From contig JAKACH010000004.1 of the NCBI GenBank assembly GCA_021821635.1, forward strand, positions 1-47,221: DNA of 47,221 nucleotides, read 5' to 3'. Within the stretch, counting starts at the first letter, position 1, and every line of letters starts with the position of its first letter. Both the position numbers and the translations under genes were made by a program. The notes beneath the pieces were generated by a model that was given only the letters and a program-made list of their open reading frames with translations, ran no database searches and was not told the DNA's origin. Positions 33,270 to 42,214 of this stretch are shown here, one piece after another. This DNA is from Thermoplasmata archaeon (lineage in GTDB: Archaea; Thermoplasmatota; Thermoplasmata; Thermoplasmatales; Thermoplasmataceae).

Positions 33270-34457
33270 TTATTGGTTTAAGTTGGGTCGTGTGAGCCTC
33301 GAATAATTCGTTGCAATTGAATGCCTTAGTCTCGGGGCATAAAAGAACAGTGCTCCGCTGGTGACAAGAATAACCGGTACAACGACAAAGAAAGGAAAAG
33401 AGAGACCATATGTCTGTCCAAGAAAGCCTGCAAGTATTGGAGCGATTGCAGCTCCCGCCCATCGGAGAAAGTTATACGCTGCCGAGGATACGGACCTTGA
33501 AAATGGTGATACCTCCATGGCAAGGGATGTGAATGATGCGTTGGAAATACCGCAGAAAATACCAGATACAACCACTGCCTCAAGCCTGTATTCAGGCAAT
33601 TCTCCCATAATTATGAAAAGAAGCGCGAATATGAAGAGGTTTACCTCCAGCAACTTTAGCCTTTCAATTACCCTGATGAGTCTGGGGACAAGAATAACTG
33701 AGGAAAATGCGACAAGTATTCCCCACAGAAAATAGGTAACACCAAGCTCAATAGTAGTAAGACCCGCGAGCGTTAAGGGTGTGTATGCAAGGATCGTGAA
33801 AAATCCGAAGTTGTATCCAAGAGCTATAAGGGAATTTGTCCTGACCCCACTGTCGCCTAAAGCCTCAATAATCTCGACTGGGGTCCTGGGCTTCTCCTTG
33901 TTCTGCGGTTCCCCGACAAATGCCATAGTAACTATAATGCCGATAGCCATCAATGTTGCAGTGCCAAAGAACGGGTAGCGCCAGTCAAATGTACCGAGGA
34001 AGCCACCAAGAAGAGGGCCGGAAGCAATCCCTAGGCCGAGAGCTGCTTCATAAATCGCTATGGATTTCTCAAGTCTTCCCGCAGAAATCCCTACTATTAT
34101 AGAAAGAGCGGTTGATGTGAAGAAGGCATTTCCAAGTCCCCATCCACCTCGGAATACAGCAAATATAGTAATGTTAGGCGAAAGCCCAGACAACGTAGCA
34201 AATATAACTACTACAAATAGGCCGATAATCAGGGTTTTCTTGCTGCCGAATCTCGTCGAAAAATATCCTGAAATGAACATTGATAAAGACATAACTGCGA
34301 TGTAGCTCGTGAAAAGCCACTCCACCTGAAATGGAGTTGCACCCATCTCCCTCCCTATCAAGGGAAGGAGCGGATCTACTACACCGATACCCATGAAGGC
34401 AATAAAAGTAGAAAAGGCAATTGCAATGGTGCCTCCAAATCTCCAGGATACGACCAT
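33270..34457 (-). CDS. MFS transporter, 12 helices
   Basis: A 395-residue major facilitator protein. The first half shows STRFGSKKTLIIG, a variant of the MFS motif A (GxLaDrxGrkxxl), and GLGIASGPLLGGFLG, motif C of antiporters that export drugs. A loop of about 30 residues (EPQNKEKPRTPVEI) divides the halves. Twelve hydrophobic stretches are visible. The likely role is proton-coupled efflux of a drug or metabolite. A TATA box about 27 nt before ATG 34457 suggests a leaderless transcript. Confidence 0.9.
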   Translation of the reverse strand: MVVSWRFGGTIAIAFSTFIAFMGIGVVDPLLPLIGREMGATPFQVEWLFTSYIAVMSLSMFISGYFSTRFGSKKTLIIGLFVVVIFATLSGLSPNITIFAVFRGGWGLGNAFFTSTALSIIVGISAGRLEKSIAIYEAALGLGIASGPLLGGFLGTFDWRYPFFGTATLMAIGIIVTMAFVGEPQNKEKPRTPVEIIEALGDSGVRTNSLIALGYNFGFFTILAYTPLTLAGLTTIELGVTYFLWGILVAFSSVILVPRLIRVIERLKLLEVNLFIFALLFIIMGELPEYRLEAVVVSGIFCGISNASFTSLAMEVSPFSRSVSSAAYNFLRWAGAAIAPILAGFLGQTYGLSFPFFVVVPVILVTSGALFFYAPRLRHSIATNYSRLTRPNLNQ

Positions 34458-34786
34458 TTTCAGGTGAATCCCTGCAGGATATATTAAGAGACATAGTTAT
34501 AAATATGGACTAAATTAAGTGGATCTCCCCCATAAAGCATAATCTGCATACAATGTCTGTTAAATGCTTTTAACTTCCATTGTGGGCTTGAACTAATCTA
34601 TCTTGTTGCCGATGAAGTTTACTTAACACTAATTAACTGCTTGATAACTTGAGCAGAACATTAATTATTTTTCAGACATCCTGGGTCCTCTTGCAATTCT
34701 ATGAATTACAATTTATTGAAGCGGTAATTTCGAAGGCCTCCCTGCTTGTCTACCCATGCTCTTTAAAGCTATAATTGAAGAAAATT
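34458..34786. other. Intergenic region with promoter only
   Basis: 329 bases. The part near 34478-34489 holds the MFS promoter; the rest is A/T-rich with many stops in all frames and no recognisable gene. Confidence 0.4.
34478..34489 (-). promoter_or_regulatory. TATA-like box for the MFS transporter
   Basis: CTTAATATATCC on the minus strand is centred about 27 nt before ATG 34457. Confidence 0.45.
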
Positions 34787-35074
34787 CTACTCTTTGGTTT
34801 CCCCGATCGAATTTTCTTCTTGCAAATTTGGCAGTGGCTGGGGATTCCCCATTTCATCAATAATCTCAGTCTTTGCGCCACAGTTCGGGCAATAGTTGAA
34901 CCTTACTGGAACCACACCACCCATTCCTCCACTTACTAGTATGAAGAAAAATCCTTCTTTCCTGTGCCACAAAATTTCTTTTATATGCTTATAATGATCA
35001 CAGCAGTTCTCCACAACCGCATAGTGATCATTTATTAGCCCGTGTTTGACAAATCTAACTTTCATCTTGTTCAT
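34787..35074 (-). CDS. Small zinc-ribbon protein of unknown function
   Basis: A protein of about 95 residues. The first half contains VENCCDHYKHI and the second YCPNCGAKTEI, so two Cys groups may bind one zinc. Between them lies a hydrophobic strand pair (FFFILVSGGMGGVVPV) that is not long enough to be a sure membrane segment. The acidic tail is Pro-rich. ATG 35074 (MNKMKVRFVKHG) is preferred over the upstream codon at 35107. I do not know its function. Confidence 0.5.
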   Translation of the reverse strand: MNKMKVRFVKHGLINDHYAVVENCCDHYKHIKEILWHRKEGFFFILVSGGMGGVVPVRFNYCPNCGAKTEIIDEMGNPQPLPNLQEENSIGETKE

Positions 35075-35107
35075 CTCGGTGTATTCGTAATTGCCCTTTC
35101 TATGCAC

Positions 35108-35456
35108 AGCTGCTAATATGGCTTAAATTTTCCTACTTCACGATTGAAATGGTCTATGGTGAAATAAATCATGAAATTATCTCAATTCATTAATCTCCCT
35201 TTAAACAAAGCAAGTTCATCATTTCTCTGATTGGATAGCTAACGATACATATTCACTGGATTTATTGGTATGCACACTTCGGGAGCATTTGAGAAATGAT
35301 CTACAGCACTCAAAGCAGATTTAAAGCAAAAGATTCAGTTTACTAGAATATGAATTTGCTTTGACAGAATCTTCTGTTCCTGGTTAGCTAATCCTGCATA
35401 TTGGCAAACCAATTTAAATAACGAAGTAACACAATCCTTTTCTTTCATATCATATT
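35108..35456. other. Intergenic region, no gene seen
   Basis: About 350 A/T-rich bases between divergent genes. A TATA-like TTTAAATA near 35413-35420 probably serves the DUF488 gene. The remainder shows only short frames. Confidence 0.4.
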
Positions 35457-35465
35457 GTGAGGCAG

Positions 35466-35819
35466 ATGATTAACCTGGCTCGAGTATATGACAAGAATAA
35501 AGCCGGTTCAGGTATCAGAATACTCGTTGATAAATTGTGGCCGAGGGGATTGTCAAAAGCTGATCTTAAAGTAGAAAATTGGGCAAAGGAGATTGCTCCT
35601 TCTGATGAGCTCAGGAAATGGTTTAGTCACGATCCTTCAAAATGGGACGAGTTCAGGCGCAGGTATTTTGCAGAATTGGATCGTAATCCAGGCACCGCTA
35701 ACTTTGTGGAACTCTGCAAAGGAAAAGAAGTTACTTTTCTATATTCTTCTAAAGAAGACAGGTTCAATAACGCAGTTGCACTCAAGGAATACGTAGAGAA
35801 AAAAATGTCAGGTCACTAA
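35466..35819 (+). CDS. DUF488 family protein
   Basis: A 117-residue protein that matches the short DUF488 family (YeaO type). Typical parts are [50 protein letters not shown] and [19 protein letters not shown]. The family is cytoplasmic and of unproven function; conserved Trp, Arg and Asp residues suggest an enzyme or binding protein. ATG 35466 is preferred over GTG 35457. It is a single-gene unit. Confidence 0.85.
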   Translation: MINLARVYDKNKAGSGIRILVDKLWPRGLSKADLKVENWAKEIAPSDELRKWFSHDPSKWDEFRRRYFAELDRNPGTANFVELCKGKEVTFLYSSKEDRFNNAVALKEYVEKKMSGH

Positions 35820-36134
35820 TAAATTGACCTGCATATAAGAAAACAATTCCATATGGGGATTACCAGCAAATGCCTCTGGACAAGCTAATTTCTTAAGATT
35901 CTTTTAAGATGTATTCTCAAATCTGATCCAGTTTAGTGCAGCAGAAAATAATAAAACCTTCCTATTTGTGTCGCCAGATAATTTCGAGGAAACAATGCCT
36001 GCATCCAGCGTCTGAAGTCCTGACAAACAGCGAGAAGTAAGCTTCTAGATCTATAAAGATCATTTTACAATCTACAGAATCTGATAGCAATAAACAATCT
36101 CCTATTGGTGGGAAGATGGAATTACATATTCACA
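35820..36134. other. Intergenic region, no gene seen
   Basis: 315 bases between convergent genes, A/T-rich, with no open frame of interest and no repeat that I can see. Confidence 0.4.
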
Positions 36135-37544
36135 TCAGTCGCCTTTATTCTTCAAGAGAGATGTTAAGGCACCGATAAGGCTTAGAATAGCCGATACGAT
36201 CATCACAATTCGGAACCCTTGCGAGAAGCTGCTAAAATATTGAGGCGTTATGGTCACAACTGTTCCTGAGAACATTCCTACTGTGAGCGATCTTGGAATG
36301 TATGCAGAAATTATCATTGTTGCAAATACAATGCTGAATAACTGCCCGGTAAATCTCATCGTTCCAAGGAATCCAGAAGCCGTCCCCGAGTTATCCCGGG
36401 AGACAGATCCCATTACTGAGTTTGTATTTGGCGCCGAGAAAAGACCAAATCCAATGCCTATTGTTCCAAGAAGAAGCAATATGATAGCCCTGTAAAGCGG
36501 GTGTATAATGTAAAATCCAAGAAATGATATGCCAATTACCACCATACCTGCAGATGCAATTGCTCTAGACCCAAACCTGTCGGAAAGTTTTCCTGCAACT
36601 GGTGACAGGGCAACCATGAAAACTGGCTCCGGAAGTATCAGAATTCCTGAAATGAACGGGCTGACGTGGAGTATTACCTGAAGATAGATCGAAAAGATGA
36701 AGACTATTGAGAATGTGCTGAGATAATTGAGAAGTGCGGCGAGGTTTGAAGCTGCGAAAGTCCTGTTCCCCTTCAGTATCTCGGATGGTATTGCCTCATC
36801 CCTACCATGTGATCCATACCTGATGAATAAGATAATGAATACCGCTGCGACCGGCAATATGTATGCGGATCTGATAAAGCCAGTAACATCTCCAAGGGCT
36901 AAGTAGGCTGTCAATGACAAAATAGTGCCGGCAAGAAATCCCGAGCCCAGCAGTCCAGACCTGCTTGTATTTCCATGTATCTCTATATATCTCAAGCTTG
37001 CGGCCGACAGAGCAAGTGCCGCAAAAGCAACCGGGCCGGACAATAGGAAAACAGACCTCCAACCAATGAACTCAATGAGAATGCCCCCAAGGAATGGTGC
37101 AAATGTGAGACCAAGATACACGGACATGGCATTTATGCCGAGTGCAAAACCACGTCCTCCACTCGAATACACGTAACTTACGATGGCTGTAGAATTCGTG
37201 CTGAGTACCGCAGAACCTAATCCAGCGAGAAATACCATGGCTATCAGAAATATATACGAGGTGGAGAATGATGCAGCAATCGTGGAAATTCCAAAAATTG
37301 CAAGACCAAGCCTGAAGATCTTCACTCTCCCTAAGTTATCGGATATCCTGCCAAAGAAAATCATGAAGGAGGCTAGGGGTATCAGAAAAACCATGGGTAT
37401 GAGTGCCACCTCAATGAAATCAAGATGGAATGAGACACCGATGCGCGGAACGGCAAATGCTATCGCGCTAGAAAGAAACGGCGTAATGAATGCAGCTATG
37501 GAGGTTGTTGTTAAAACAAGCCCCCTTGAACCTGAATGAACCAA
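36135..37544 (-). CDS. MFS transporter of the DHA2 (EmrB/QacA) type, about 14 helices
   Basis: A 469-residue transporter. FFGRISDNLGRVKIFRLG is motif A, and GLTFAPFLGGILIEFIGWRSVFLL is motif C and the following helix end typical of EmrB/QacA drug exporters. The second half has SPVAGKLSDRFGSRAIASAG, the matching motif A. The length and about 14 hydrophobic stretches agree with DHA2. It likely exports toxic organic compounds in exchange for protons. TTG 37544 directly follows an in-frame TGA and is the only start that keeps the first helix complete. Confidence 0.9.
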   Translation of the reverse strand: MVHSGSRGLVLTTTSIAAFITPFLSSAIAFAVPRIGVSFHLDFIEVALIPMVFLIPLASFMIFFGRISDNLGRVKIFRLGLAIFGISTIAASFSTSYIFLIAMVFLAGLGSAVLSTNSTAIVSYVYSSGGRGFALGINAMSVYLGLTFAPFLGGILIEFIGWRSVFLLSGPVAFAALALSAASLRYIEIHGNTSRSGLLGSGFLAGTILSLTAYLALGDVTGFIRSAYILPVAAVFIILFIRYGSHGRDEAIPSEILKGNRTFAASNLAALLNYLSTFSIVFIFSIYLQVILHVSPFISGILILPEPVFMVALSPVAGKLSDRFGSRAIASAGMVVIGISFLGFYIIHPLYRAIILLLLGTIGIGFGLFSAPNTNSVMGSVSRDNSGTASGFLGTMRFTGQLFSIVFATMIISAYIPRSLTVGMFSGTVVTITPQYFSSFSQGFRIVMIVSAILSLIGALTSLLKNKGD

Positions 37545-37748
37545 TCAGATCGCCTTGTCACGGATTAATCGGACCCTGATTAACAATTCCAATCGAAGAA
37601 AATAATCATTCTGCTCAAATTGGATAGAGACGCCGATGAAATCACAGATAAACAGCATCATTGGTATAAATAGTTAAGAATTTAAGCGAAGATGGGCGCT
37701 GGCAGAAAATATGATAATATCTATTAACGGCCTGACAATATTTGTGTT

Positions 37749-38378
37749 ATGTTTATTCCAGTAGCTAAGAATGTCTTCAAATGGAAATCCAATGATCCTG
37801 AGCTTGGGATTGAGCAGGTAGGTCATGTCATGATATCTTCTGGAAACCTTGCCGCCATAGATCCTCCAATGATTCCGGGACTTGCGGATGCATTGAAGAT
37901 TTTAGGTAAGCCGGTAGCTGTCATCATGACCAACTTTTCGCACATCAGGGGAAGTTCAGTGCTTGCAAGAGTGCTGGGCGTTGATCTCTACATACCGGAT
38001 TTAAGAGGGACTGAAAGAAGAAAACCGGAAGAGGAAATAAGGTTGCACCATCTTGAGAAGGCAGTGAAATATGGTCCAGGTTCTAAGCTGCCTCTCGGCT
38101 TGAAGCAATACAACATTAGACCCGAGGACGAAAAGAATTTACCTTTTCTGGATGAGATGGTTTTGCAGTTTGAAGATATGCTTATAGTTGGGGACTCTGC
38201 GTGGAGTTCAGATGGAAGATTAATATTGTTCCCAGGGCACTTAATGCCTGATCCAGATGGAAGCAAGAAGGAAGCCGTAAAAAAGATCCTGTCTAAGATT
38301 GTAAGGGAAACTGGTGCAAAGTCTCTCCTTAGCGGCCATCAGGATGATCTTATGGGTAGCCTTCAGGATCAACTCTGA
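37749..38378 (+). CDS. Metallo-beta-lactamase-fold protein without metal ligands
   Basis: A 209-residue protein with the layout of a small MBL hydrolase: GNLAAIDPPMIPGLADALK, then VAVIMTNFSHIRGSSVLARVL where enzymes have THxHxDH, then MLIVGDSAWSSDGRLILFPGHL, and SLLSGHQDD near the end. The HxHxDH metal motif is reduced to a single His (TNFSHIRGS), so metal hydrolysis is doubtful. It may bind a ligand instead. It is a lone gene after a T-rich upstream region. Confidence 0.65.
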   Translation: MFIPVAKNVFKWKSNDPELGIEQVGHVMISSGNLAAIDPPMIPGLADALKILGKPVAVIMTNFSHIRGSSVLARVLGVDLYIPDLRGTERRKPEEEIRLHHLEKAVKYGPGSKLPLGLKQYNIRPEDEKNLPFLDEMVLQFEDMLIVGDSAWSSDGRLILFPGHLMPDPDGSKKEAVKKILSKIVRETGAKSLLSGHQDDLMGSLQDQL

Positions 38379-38566
38379 TTGGTTATTTTTTAAAAAGCAT
38401 TGCATTTTTCATTGCATGAATGATCCACGGGGCATACATATATGCGTGATGTGAGATGATGATTCTCATTCATGAACTGGGACCTTATTGCTTCAGTTGA
38501 CCTGTACCATGAATAATAGTAAAAATACTTTAACCGAGAAATGATATTTTGATTCGCTGCATAGAT

Positions 38567-38878
38567 ATGCCAGTTACCGAGACACAACTGATCCTGATTA
38601 TCCTGCTTGATACAATTACATCATTCTTTGTAGGTGCAATAATAGGTGGAAATCTGGTAAGATTTCCATTCAGGACGCATAGTTTTGTCGGACTCGAAAG
38701 CATTATTGGAAGAAGATGCAGGGTAAAACGTGTTTCCGGGAATAGAATAGAGGTTGTTGCAAATTCCCAGATATGGGCTGCGGCTCCAGCTCACGAAGGA
38801 GAACAGTTTGTCCCCGGGGAAGTAGCCTTAATCAAGGGAATTGACGGGCTCAGGTTGCAGATAGAAAAATTGAGGTAA
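38567..38878 (+). CDS. NfeD-like short membrane protein
   Basis: A 103-residue protein with one N-terminal membrane helix (ILIILLDTITSFFVGAIIGG) and a C-terminal OB-fold of the NfeD type: LESIIGRRCRVKRVSGNRIEVVANSQIWAAAPAHEGEQFVPGEVALIKGI. NfeD proteins usually work with a membrane protease or stomatin (SPFH) partner, but no such gene is next to it here. ATG 38567 is preferred over TTG 38549. Confidence 0.68.
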   Translation: MPVTETQLILIILLDTITSFFVGAIIGGNLVRFPFRTHSFVGLESIIGRRCRVKRVSGNRIEVVANSQIWAAAPAHEGEQFVPGEVALIKGIDGLRLQIEKLR

Positions 38879-38934
38879 CCAATGCTTATTGGGCCATTAC
38901 ATTAAGCATATTAGGCGATCAGTTATCATAGGTC

Positions 38935-39486
38935 ATGGTAAGCGTTTCTGCTGTGGCTGCTCTTGTCATCATTGATGTTCAGAAAGGATTCGATGACCCT
39001 GTTTGGGGTAAAAGGAACAATCCAGAAGCGGAGAAAGTCATGGAAGATGTTCTCAGAAAGTTCCGTTCGAACGGAAGAAGGATAATACATGTGAGACATG
39101 ATTCCCTAAACCCGGCTTCGCTCCTTAAAAGCGGGAAGCCTGGCTTCGAATTCAAGCCAGAAGTCGCACCGCTCGAACATGAGCCAGTTATAACCAAGCA
39201 TGTGAACAGTGCTTTCATAGGTACGAGGCTGGAAAGTATTCTTCGCGCAATGGGGGATCCAGAAGTATATATCATGGGGCTGACGACTGATCACTGTGTG
39301 AGCGTAACAGCAAGGATGTCTGGAAACCTTGGATTCAAGACTTTCGTGATAAGAGATGCTTGTGCTGCCCATCAGAGGTTTCTGGATGGGAAAAAGATCA
39401 GCGCCGACGTGGTTCACGATATAAACCTTGCATCTATCAGCGGCGAATTTGCCCAGATTCCATGGTCTTCGGAGCTTGAATTCTAA
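38935..39486 (+). CDS. Isochorismatase-family cysteine hydrolase (nicotinamidase-like)
   Basis: A 183-residue hydrolase with the full triad: Asp14 in ALVIIDVQKGFDDP, Lys88 in VITKHVNSAF and nucleophile Cys121 in GLTTDHCVSVTARM. The typical cis-peptide region precedes the Cys. The substrate is unclear: nicotinamide, an N-carbamoyl compound or isochorismate are all used by this family. A TATA-like box near 38905-38912 (about 26 nt before ATG) suggests a leaderless transcript. Confidence 0.9.
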   Translation: MVSVSAVAALVIIDVQKGFDDPVWGKRNNPEAEKVMEDVLRKFRSNGRRIIHVRHDSLNPASLLKSGKPGFEFKPEVAPLEHEPVITKHVNSAFIGTRLESILRAMGDPEVYIMGLTTDHCVSVTARMSGNLGFKTFVIRDACAAHQRFLDGKKISADVVHDINLASISGEFAQIPWSSELEF

Positions 39487-39531
39487 ATAAGAAGCTACGA
39501 AGTTTTAAGTTATTATTTCAAAGAGTATGGA

Positions 39532-40080
39532 TCAGTTCTTCACTTTTATCCTGTCGCTGAATTTCTTTCTCAGCTTTGACACTTTAGGTGATATTACCAT
39601 CATACAGTAACCTGCCAGCGGATTCTTTGCATAGTAGTCATGATGATAATCCTCGGCCGGATAGAATTCTCCAAGGGGCTCAACCGTCGTAACTATCGGG
39701 TTCTTGAAGACCCTGTTTCTTGTCAAGTCGTCGATGATTTCTTCAGCTATTTTTTTCTGGCTTTCGTCTTTGTACAGGATTGTGGATCTATACTGTGTAC
39801 CAAAATCTGCGCCCTGCCGGTTCAGCGTTGTGGGATCATGTGTGCCAAAGAAAATCTCCAGGATTTCTTTAAGGCTTATCTCTTCTGGATCGAACTTGAC
39901 CATGACAACCTCGGCGTGTCCAGTATTACCTGTGCATACCATCCTGTAATCCGGATTGGGAACATTTCCACCCGCATAGCCTGGTTCAACCTCGACAACG
40001 CCTGTTATCTCCTTGAAGACCGCTTCAGTGCACCAGAAGCAGCCGCCTCCGAGAACTATTGATTCTGTTGTTGAAGGCAT
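39532..40080 (-). CDS. msrA: Peptide methionine sulfoxide reductase MsrA
   Basis: MsrA reduces the S-form of methionine sulfoxide in proteins. The 182-residue chain shows VLGGGCFWCTEAVF, with catalytic Cys14, then EPGYAGG, TGHAEVVMVKFDP, and EIFFGTHDPTTLNRQGADFGTQYRS, all invariant regions. A further Cys near the C-terminus (GYCMMV) could be the resolving residue. The start codon abuts the msrB stop with no spacing, so the two form an operon for repair of oxidised proteins. Confidence 0.96.
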   Translation of the reverse strand: MPSTTESIVLGGGCFWCTEAVFKEITGVVEVEPGYAGGNVPNPDYRMVCTGNTGHAEVVMVKFDPEEISLKEILEIFFGTHDPTTLNRQGADFGTQYRSTILYKDESQKKIAEEIIDDLTRNRVFKNPIVTTVEPLGEFYPAEDYHHDYYAKNPLAGYCMMVISPKVSKLRKKFSDRIKVKN

Positions 40081-40443
40081 CTACTTTTCACGTCCAGGTA
40101 TGAACCGGAGCGAGATCGAGTTCACGCAGTGCCGTGTATTCTTTGCAGTTAAGCGTTCACCAAGAAATACATGACCCAGATGCGCACCGCAGTTGGAGCA
40201 TTCTATTTCGGTTCTCATTCCATCCGGATCAGGCAGGCGCTTAACGGCTCCAGGGATCTCGTCATCAAAACTGGGCCATCCACAGTGGGAATTAAACTTG
40301 CTGTCAGACCTGTATAAGGGAGCGTTGCATCTTCTGCAGACATATGTGCCCTTTTCAAAGAAATCATCGTATTCGCCAGTGAATGGTCTCTCCGTACCCT
40401 TGTGGACAATAACCCGTTCCTCTTCTTTAGTGAGCTTGTTCAT
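40081..40443 (-). CDS. msrB: Peptide methionine sulfoxide reductase MsrB
   Basis: MsrB reduces the R-form of methionine sulfoxide. The 120-residue chain has zinc ligands in CRRCNAPL and CSNCGAHLG, the substrate motif [14 protein letters not shown] and the catalytic Cys in [14 protein letters not shown] 40443 ([12 protein letters not shown]) is preferred; an upstream TTG at 40452 is possible. It is the first gene of the msrB-msrA pair. Confidence 0.95.
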   Translation of the reverse strand: MNKLTKEEERVIVHKGTERPFTGEYDDFFEKGTYVCRRCNAPLYRSDSKFNSHCGWPSFDDEIPGAVKRLPDPDGMRTEIECSNCGAHLGHVFLGERLTAKNTRHCVNSISLRFIPGREK

Positions 40444-40553
40444 TGATATCAATTCAAATATGCCTTCAAATTATATAACGAGTTCTCAAAATTGTTTGTA
40501 AAAAAAATAATTGATTGGCTTAGTTCCAGCAAGCATCCCTGCTCGTAGAATTA

Positions 40554-41285
40554 TTATTCCGTTCTAGGGGCCAGCAGGAAGAGACCTTTCATCAAACCCG
40601 AACCGCCAAAGTTAAACTCTATCGTTAGGGGATAATCGTCCTTGAAGCTGAGCTTGAGTGATTCGGAGGATGGAATCGACTTGACGAATTTCAGAAGGTA
40701 TTCAAGCGGGTAAAGGCTCTTTATCGTGCCGCTGCACTTGATCTCCTTGAGCATGTCCTTTGGGATTGTCATTTCAGAATCCTCGGATTCTGATGCAGAT
40801 CTCGCCGTGAACTCTTCAGGAGAAAGGGTGAATTTTATTGCATCCGATACGTCCTCTGCTGCCTTCAGGCCTCGCTCGAAATCACCCCTGCTGATGACCA
40901 GGAAGGATTCTGATGATATCTGCGGTATCTTTGGAACTGTTACAATACTGTTGTCGAGAAGCGTTATGCTCTTGCTAACCGTGCCAAGCTCAAATTTCAA
41001 CTTGTCATTTGTCTTGCGCACAAAAACGTTGTCGTTTGATCCGGCAAGTTTCAGCACATTTCTGAGCTTTTCTAGATCCAGCGCGATCTCTTCGTCTGAA
41101 TCTATCTGATACTCTACGAATGCCTCCCTTGGAACTTCTGCGTTAATCATCGCTACATGTGCTGGATCTACAACCCTTACGAGCATTCCCGCCTTATCGA
41201 ATTTGAATTTAGCCTCGCCAACAACCGTATTGAGTAGATCTGCAAGTTCCCGCAGGTTTTTAACTGAAATATTGAGTGCTGTCAT
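40554..41285 (-). CDS. pcn: PCNA sliding clamp
   Basis: PCNA forms a trimeric ring that tethers DNA polymerase and repair factors. The 243-residue protein has two clamp repeats: the first includes MLVRVVDPAHVAMINAEVP and the basic inner-helix residues, and the second ends LTIEFNFGGSGLMKGLFLLAPRTE, the conserved C-terminus around the interdomain pocket. The linker is ITLLDNSIVTVPKIPQI. Length is normal. It sits just downstream of a SplB-like radical SAM gene and Nre, both on the same strand, 87 nt apart. Confidence 0.96.
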   Translation of the reverse strand: MTALNISVKNLRELADLLNTVVGEAKFKFDKAGMLVRVVDPAHVAMINAEVPREAFVEYQIDSDEEIALDLEKLRNVLKLAGSNDNVFVRKTNDKLKFELGTVSKSITLLDNSIVTVPKIPQISSESFLVISRGDFERGLKAAEDVSDAIKFTLSPEEFTARSASESEDSEMTIPKDMLKEIKCSGTIKSLYPLEYLLKFVKSIPSSESLKLSFKDDYPLTIEFNFGGSGLMKGLFLLAPRTE

Positions 41286-41371
41286 TTGATTTACACCTAT
41301 CCGGATTGGAGAGAATCAACATGATTATTAATAATTCTTTTCATAGAAGGAACGGCAAAGCGGCTATGTCG

Positions 41372-42214
41372 TCAGTAAAGAGGCTTATAAAGAATTCCTG
41401 TCTCGGCAGTGAGTTCAGAGGCTTCGCTGTTGCATTCTACATTATACTGCCCCGCAAGTCTTTTTATTGTTGATTCCCTGTTTTCCCACCACTTCCGCCT
41501 GTCGAGTGTCTTCATGGAGGATCCCCATTCGGAACCCAGAGTTTCGCCCAGCATAGACCTCGCACCGCTGTATGGATTAAGAAGATCGTAAATAACCCTG
41601 ATCTTAAGATCTGATGCTATCGAAATAAGAGCTTCGATCGATTCGTCGGAATCATTGATTCCAGGAATTATGGGCCCAAGAAACATCCAGGTCTTGATAC
41701 CGTTCCTGCTGAGTCCGCGGAGAGTCCTTATCCTTGCATCCGGGAGCGGGGACTTCCTGTCTATGAGCCTTGATATCTCCTTATCAGGCGTTGCAAGGCT
41801 TACACCCGCGTCAAGCCCTTTCTTGCCTCGCAGAATGTCCAGATCCCTGAGCACGAGGGGAGACTTTGTCTGGATTGAGACTCTGAAACCGTTTGCGAGA
41901 AGCAGCCCAATAGCCTGGCGTGAAAGCCTGTATCTTGCCTCTATTGGCTGATAAGGGTCAGTAATGGTCGATATCCCCACGAGTCCTCTTCTTTTGCTCT
42001 TGATCTCCTTCTGCAGAACCCCAATGATGTTGGTCCTGACCCTTACGGTGTCGCCCCAGGTCTCAGCGGATTGGCCTGGCGTGATGTCAGCAGCGTAGCA
42101 GTACCTGCAGCCATGTGCACATCCAAGATATGCGTTGAAAGCATAATCCAGTTCCACCATTCCCGACCTGTTGAGAGCCGACTTGGCCTTCATTTCCAGT
42201 ACACGCATTTCCAT
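41372..42214 (-). CDS. Radical SAM protein of the SplB/Rv2578c-like type
   Basis: A 280-residue radical SAM enzyme. The cluster motif is GCAHGCRYCYAADI (CX3CX2C), preceded by ELDYAFNAYLGC, and the typical STITDPYQPIEARYRLSRQAI and SIQTKSPLVLRDLDIL follow. This group is close to the spore photoproduct lyase-like proteins, whose members act on DNA or nucleotides, but its reaction is unproven. ATG 42214 overlaps the Nre stop as TGATG, so it is translationally coupled to Nre. Two internal GTG/ATG codons nearby could also start it. Confidence 0.85.
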   Translation of the reverse strand: MEMRVLEMKAKSALNRSGMVELDYAFNAYLGCAHGCRYCYAADITPGQSAETWGDTVRVRTNIIGVLQKEIKSKRRGLVGISTITDPYQPIEARYRLSRQAIGLLLANGFRVSIQTKSPLVLRDLDILRGKKGLDAGVSLATPDKEISRLIDRKSPLPDARIRTLRGLSRNGIKTWMFLGPIIPGINDSDESIEALISIASDLKIRVIYDLLNPYSGARSMLGETLGSEWGSSMKTLDRRKWWENRESTIKRLAGQYNVECNSEASELTAETGILYKPLY

